Below are positions 60,456 to 64,000 of a stretch of DNA of 64,000 nucleotides, piece by piece. How positions within the stretch are numbered: position 1 is the stretch's first letter; each line of letters starts with the position of its first letter. The stretch lies in NCBI RefSeq assembly GCF_003609575.1, contig NZ_MBTA01000023.1, positions 186,001-250,000 of the forward strand. Direction: 5' to 3'. Source of the stretch: Pelobium manganitolerans (GTDB lineage: Bacteria; Bacteroidota; Bacteroidia; Sphingobacteriales; Sphingobacteriaceae). The notes under the pieces are model-generated. The model had not been told where the DNA came from, did not search any database, and saw only the letters and a program-made list of their open reading frames with translations. The position numbers and the translations under genes were made by a program.

Positions 60456-61586
60456 ATGAGCGTATCGTACATCCCACAACCTGTAAAATTCATTTTATGG
60501 GGTAAGTCTGCCGGTAGATGCCAATATAGAGGATGCAATAAATCCTTATTTATTGACGCATTAACAAAAGGTGAATATAATCAATCTTACATAGCACATA
60601 TAGTTGCAGACGTACCTGATGGCCCGCGGGGAGACAAGGTAAGATCACCATTGTTGAAACAGGATATTACAAACCTAATGTTATTGTGCGATTCTCATCA
60701 TCGTAAAATTGATAAGGATGATGTAGCCGGACATACAGAATCTTTGCTTCTGGAAATGAAAAAAGAGCACGAGGATCGTATTGAAAAGGTTACTGATATT
60801 GCCTATGATATGCAAAGTTATATTATTACTTATAAAGCAAATGTCGGCGTTCACACGCCTGTTGTAACATACGAATCGGTCAGGGAATATCTGTTGCCTA
60901 ACCACTATCCGGCACAAGCTTCGGCAATTGATCTTAGTTTAAGTAATAGTCCACAACGAGATAAAAATGCCACCTTTTGGCAAGCCGAAATGGAGAATTT
61001 AGAAACTCAGTTTAACGAGCAATTAAGATCAAAGCTAAGAAAAAATGAAATCAGTCATCTTTCTCTATTTGCGTTTGCGCCAATGCCTTTATTAATAAAA
61101 CTGGGAACACTCTTAAATGATATACAGACTATTGAAGTGCACCAACCAGTACGGTCACCTAAAACTTGGAATTTATCTGATGACCAAGATCAGGTAGCAT
61201 ATACTGTGACCAAACCCGAAAAATTACATCCAATTGTAGCGCTAAATATTTCTCTCAGTGCTACAGTTACTAGTGATAGAATAACATCTGTCATAGGTGA
61301 GGACTGTTCGATCTATACAATCACGATACCTGCTCCTTTTAATGACTATTTGAAGAATAAAGTACACCTAGAGGATTTTAGCGTTGTTGTACGTCAACTA
61401 TTGAACGAGATCAAATCCATTCATGGCGGAACAACGCCACTACACATTTTTCCGGCAATGCCGATAGCCGCTGCAATTGAATTTGGAAGAGTATGGATGC
61501 CTAAGGCGGATATGCCTTTGGAGATATATGACGAAAATACCTTTTCGGGTGGCTTTAATAAGGCAATAGAAATAAAGAATACCTAA
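60456..61586 (+). CDS. cap5: CBASS effector Cap5 (HNH endonuclease-SAVED)
   Basis: A 376-residue protein. The N-terminal HNH domain (about 10-110) has a zinc knuckle from Cys22 and Cys27 (RCQYRGC) with Cys78 and His81, and the HNH core of His48 (IAHIVA), Asn73 and His82. From about residue 150 to the end is a SAVED domain, including LHIFPAMPIAAAIEFGRVWMP, that binds the cyclic nucleotide. Binding causes oligomerisation and indiscriminate dsDNA cutting, killing the infected cell. It lies 5 bp after the E2 gene. Confidence 0.92.
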   Translation: MSVSYIPQPVKFILWGKSAGRCQYRGCNKSLFIDALTKGEYNQSYIAHIVADVPDGPRGDKVRSPLLKQDITNLMLLCDSHHRKIDKDDVAGHTESLLLEMKKEHEDRIEKVTDIAYDMQSYIITYKANVGVHTPVVTYESVREYLLPNHYPAQASAIDLSLSNSPQRDKNATFWQAEMENLETQFNEQLRSKLRKNEISHLSLFAFAPMPLLIKLGTLLNDIQTIEVHQPVRSPKTWNLSDDQDQVAYTVTKPEKLHPIVALNISLSATVTSDRITSVIGEDCSIYTITIPAPFNDYLKNKVHLEDFSVVVRQLLNEIKSIHGGTTPLHIFPAMPIAAAIEFGRVWMPKADMPLEIYDENTFSGGFNKAIEIKNT

Positions 61587-61604
61587 CAATTAATGTGATT
61601 AGAG

Positions 61605-62091
61605 ATGATTGAAGATGATACATTAAATCACATTATACATGATTTCAGCACAAATGCTGACCATGAAACATTAATTATACCAACTGAACAAAGAGATAAT
61701 TTTTGGTTCTGGTTTCAAAATAAGGCGGAACAATACGATTTAGTCTATGTGGATGAGAAGTTAGTAAACGAAAAATTTCTTGCTGGTAGGTGTTATGGAA
61801 ATGCTCAAATTGTTTCTGTAGAAAATGATTATGAATATGCAGAGGGTTTTGCGAAGGCCACTGATCGGTACATACTTCATGGGTTTAATTTAAGGGACAT
61901 TTCTGTAGTGGATGTAACTGCGCAAAATCATGTTGACAGTTTTGAGCAATATTTAGGTGGGTTACCGGAATGTCTATGTTGGTGTTAAAATTCCTTTAGA
62001 AGTTATTCAGCAATATAACGGGGATAGCATACGAAACGGCCATATAAACATCAATCATCTTCTCTACCAAATGTTCTTACTTGAAAATTAA
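61605..62091 (+). pseudogene. CBASS-associated Cys-His-Asp protein, frameshifted near its 3' end
   Basis: The first frame (61605-61988) encodes 127 residues ending abruptly in ECLCWC. From 61969 another frame reads NVYVGVKIPLEVIQQYNGDS and on to a stop at 62091. It has protein-like composition and no own ATG. Removing one G at 61967-61968 joins them into about 161 residues. GRCYGNAQ (Cys63), YILHGFNL (His92) and VVDVT (Asp103) match the Cys-His-Asp order of papain/transglutaminase-like small proteins. It lies 18 bp after cap5, so it is probably part of the operon. The role is unknown; a deconjugase in place of the missing JAB protein is an inference. Confidence 0.6.
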
Positions 62092-62124
62092 CAGGGCCTA
62101 AAAGGGATTTTAATCAAAAATAAC

Positions 62125-62688
62125 ATGACAGATGCAGATGAAATCATCAATAAATACTTTACGGCAGGCGACCGGTTAGGACTTATCCTGCTAAAAACCG
62201 AGGCGTTATTAGAGGGACTGGAATTGCCAGAACTCGAACGGGTGATATTTACTTACCTGGATGTTGTTTTAAAACTTGCATTGCTCAACCCCAACTCCAA
62301 AGCCAAAGATATCAACGACCACAAGCCGGGTCAGGAAACACTCGCGGTTTTGGAAGATATTGCTCCGAGAATCAACAATCTGTATATCAGGGCATTCTTC
62401 TTGGATATTCTCCAAGTAAACAAACGCAATAAGTTTGCTCATGCAAAACTTGCGATTCAAACTTATTGGCTGATTTGTGAGAGCCGCAAGACCCTAAGCG
62501 ACAAACGTGATTACTATATCCGAGTACTCAGGATACTGGTGGGACTAGGTAAAGGCAGGAAACAAACTGCTGAGTTTTACTTTGAGACGATAAAAAACGC
62601 TGTACTTGCGGCTTGGTCATTTCACAATTATATATTAAATCTGGTGACAGAGTTCTCAAAGAAAATAACGGGGTTTGAGAAGCATTAA
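62125..62688 (+). CDS. Hypothetical helical protein near the integrase
   Basis: A 187-residue protein not recognised. It appears all-helical, with ERVIFTYLDVVLKLALLNP, IRAFFLDILQVNKRNKFAHAKLAIQTYW and DYYIRVLRILVGLGKGRKQ. It has no signal peptide or membrane span and no catalytic motif. It follows the CBASS operon by 33 bp from the frameshifted gene's end, and is separated from the convergent integrase by about 200 bp with no feature seen. It may be a CBASS accessory or element gene. Confidence 0.55.
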   Translation: MTDADEIINKYFTAGDRLGLILLKTEALLEGLELPELERVIFTYLDVVLKLALLNPNSKAKDINDHKPGQETLAVLEDIAPRINNLYIRAFFLDILQVNKRNKFAHAKLAIQTYWLICESRKTLSDKRDYYIRVLRILVGLGKGRKQTAEFYFETIKNAVLAAWSFHNYILNLVTEFSKKITGFEKH

Positions 62689-62884
62689 TTTAAATCTTGA
62701 CACAGTTCAGGTTACACTCCCGCGGTTAGGCTAGAAGACTCATAATCTTTTACTTTTAGATACTTACAAATTATTTCTTTTCCAAAATCGTGAAAGCTTA
62801 TTATAACCTAAATCCAAAAGCGATCAACTCGATTCTGATAACACCAAGGTCCGCCGACCACTTAATCGTAAAGACAAACTAGAT

Positions 62885-64000
62885 TTAACCAGTCGCCATC
62901 TTCAACTTTAACTGTTTCATATCTTCACTCAATTTACTCTCAACCACCTTGGCATAAACTTGGGTTGTACGAATAGAAGTATGCCCTAACATCTTACTCA
63001 CAGATTCGATTGGCACACCATTGCTGAGTGTAACCGTTGTCGCAAAAGTATGTCTGGCAATATGAAAAGTGATCGGTTTTTGAATTCCGCAGACGTCAGC
63101 TATTTCCTTTAGATAAGCATTCATTTTCTGATTAGAAATAACCGGGAATAATCTTCCCTGATATTCCGCTTTGGGATGGTCTTTATATTTTTCGATAAGT
63201 GCCAAAGCTTTTGGTAATAACGGAATCCGGACGTCGGTATCTGTTTTTTGTCGGCTTGTCATCAGCCAGTCCTCGCCATCAATTCCTTTCAGAATATTTT
63301 CTTTGCCCAGGTTCATGGTATCAATATAAGCCAAACCCGTATAACAGCTAAAAAGAAACAGATCTTTTACAGCTTCTAATCTTTCGATGGTGAATTTTTT
63401 CTCTTCAATTGCTTTCAGTTCTTCCTTAGTCAGAAAAAAGCGCTCAACTTTTTGAAAGTGCAGTTTGTGTCTGGCAAAAGGATCTTTGTCCATCCATTCC
63501 AGCATCAAAGCCATGTTGCTCATTTTACATAAACGTTCCAAGTGTTTCATTGTACCGTTATTATGTAACTTCTTCTGATGGTCCTTTGGTTGTCTGGTCA
63601 TCAAAAAGTTTTCGAAATCAAGTATGAACTTGTAGTTCAATTCCGAAAGCGAAATATCTGTTCGTCTGTATTTCTGCTTTAGAAAGAGTGCAAGATACTT
63701 TTGGGTGGTATAGTAATTTTTCATCGTCCCCTTTGCAAGCTTGTTTTCCATTTCTGTATTGTGATATTTACAAAGCTGTAACAAAGTCATACCGCTATCA
63801 TCGTTATAGCCTAGAAACTCGGCTTTTACCGCATCAACATTGATAATCTGTTTTGTTTGCACTAATTGGTAGTAGGCATCGCTGATTAAAGTTCGTACCC
63901 GTTCTATATGGTCGTTTAATTTACGGGCTTCTTCCTTTATCCCTTTTGCTTTGCCTTTCGCTGCGTCCCAGTTTAGGGTTTCGATTTTCTTTTTCAGGGA
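62885..64000 (-). CDS. Tyrosine recombinase/integrase, 5' end beyond the window
   Basis: The frame stays open to the right edge and shows 371 residues. A GTG at 63862 is not the true start, since the 46 codons upstream (WDAAKGKAKGIKEEA and LNDHIERVRTLISDA) are the arm-binding domain of Bacteroidota integrases. The SAM-like core-binding domain follows, then the catalytic domain with HIARHTF (His-x-x-Arg), GHTSIRTTQVYAKV (His and the nucleophile Tyr) and TSRQKTDTDVRIP (Lys). The first Arg is replaced: the segment reads YTGLAYIDTMNL. This also occurs in the CTnDOT integrase group. It likely integrates this island at a tRNA 3' end. Confidence 0.9.
   Translation of the reverse strand, partial: SLKKKIETLNWDAAKGKAKGIKEEARKLNDHIERVRTLISDAYYQLVQTKQIINVDAVKAEFLGYNDDSGMTLLQLCKYHNTEMENKLAKGTMKNYYTTQKYLALFLKQKYRRTDISLSELNYKFILDFENFLMTRQPKDHQKKLHNNGTMKHLERLCKMSNMALMLEWMDKDPFARHKLHFQKVERFFLTKEELKAIEEKKFTIERLEAVKDLFLFSCYTGLAYIDTMNLGKENILKGIDGEDWLMTSRQKTDTDVRIPLLPKALALIEKYKDHPKAEYQGRLFPVISNQKMNAYLKEIADVCGIQKPITFHIARHTFATTVTLSNGVPIESVSKMLGHTSIRTTQVYAKVVESKLSEDMKQLKLKMATG

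Overview
The window looks like a chromosomal segment of a Bacteroidota bacterium of the Sphingobacteriaceae type (Pedobacter-like). The signs are secreted pectin-type glycoside hydrolases, DUF5703, DUF4382, BfmA-type mobilisation and tyrosine-integrase families typical of the phylum, promoters with the TAnnTTTG -7 box, and few Shine-Dalgarno sequences. The species is an inference.

1-8.7 kb holds housekeeping genes: a small HELGH metallopeptidase-like protein, prfC, an isoprenyl diphosphate synthase, a toxin-antitoxin pair whose toxin carries a stop at codon 5, RNase R, aldose 1-epimerase and a beta-propeller lipoprotein.

8.7-34.3 kb is a large carbohydrate locus read outward from a divergent promoter region near 17.2-17.3 kb. 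The leftward operon encodes a secreted SGNH acetylesterase, a secreted DUF5703 hydrolase, a RuBisCO-like protein, a DUF1537 four-carbon acid sugar kinase, an Asp/Glu racemase-family protein and a BASS-type transporter. RuBisCO-like protein plus DUF1537 kinase recalls the D-apionate (3-oxo-isoapionate) routes, and apiose is a constituent of rhamnogalacturonan II. The rightward operon encodes five secreted glycosidases (alpha-glucuronidase-like, MGH1-like, GH28, GH95 with an inserted domain, GH2 with malectin), then a non-phosphorylative deoxyhexose pathway: SDR, FAH-family hydrolase, aldo/keto reductase, lactonase and zinc alcohol dehydrogenase. The expected sugar-acid dehydratase, SusC/SusD and a dedicated regulator are not in the window.

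34.5-44.8 kb holds an orphan Vsr-type nuclease, a large cysteine-containing protein of unknown function, and an apparent oxygen-response module: a FixL-like haem-PAS histidine kinase, a receiver-CRP/FNR fusion regulator, a D-lactate dehydrogenase-like protein with a Cys-rich tail, and oxygen-independent HemN. A second CRP-family regulator faces DoxX and VOC genes. Several intergenic gaps are filled with degenerate repeated words.

45.0-64 kb reads as one integrative island that continues past the right edge. Its left end is a 15-bp tRNA 3'-end remnant (probably tRNA-Pro) followed on the minus strand by a tRNA-type terminator. It carries an AbiEii-type toxin-antitoxin pair, a decayed Fic gene, a two-component system with a clear direct-repeat operator controlling a DUF4382 lipoprotein, a mobilisation module (excisionase-like HTH, three 21-bp repeats, an oriT-like region, BfmA and a relaxase), a membrane protein, a decayed gene, and a short type II CBASS operon (CD-NTase, E2-only conjugase, HNH-SAVED Cap5). 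The CBASS operon is followed by a frameshifted gene with a papain/transglutaminase-like Cys-His-Asp pattern. A tyrosine recombinase is cut by the window end.
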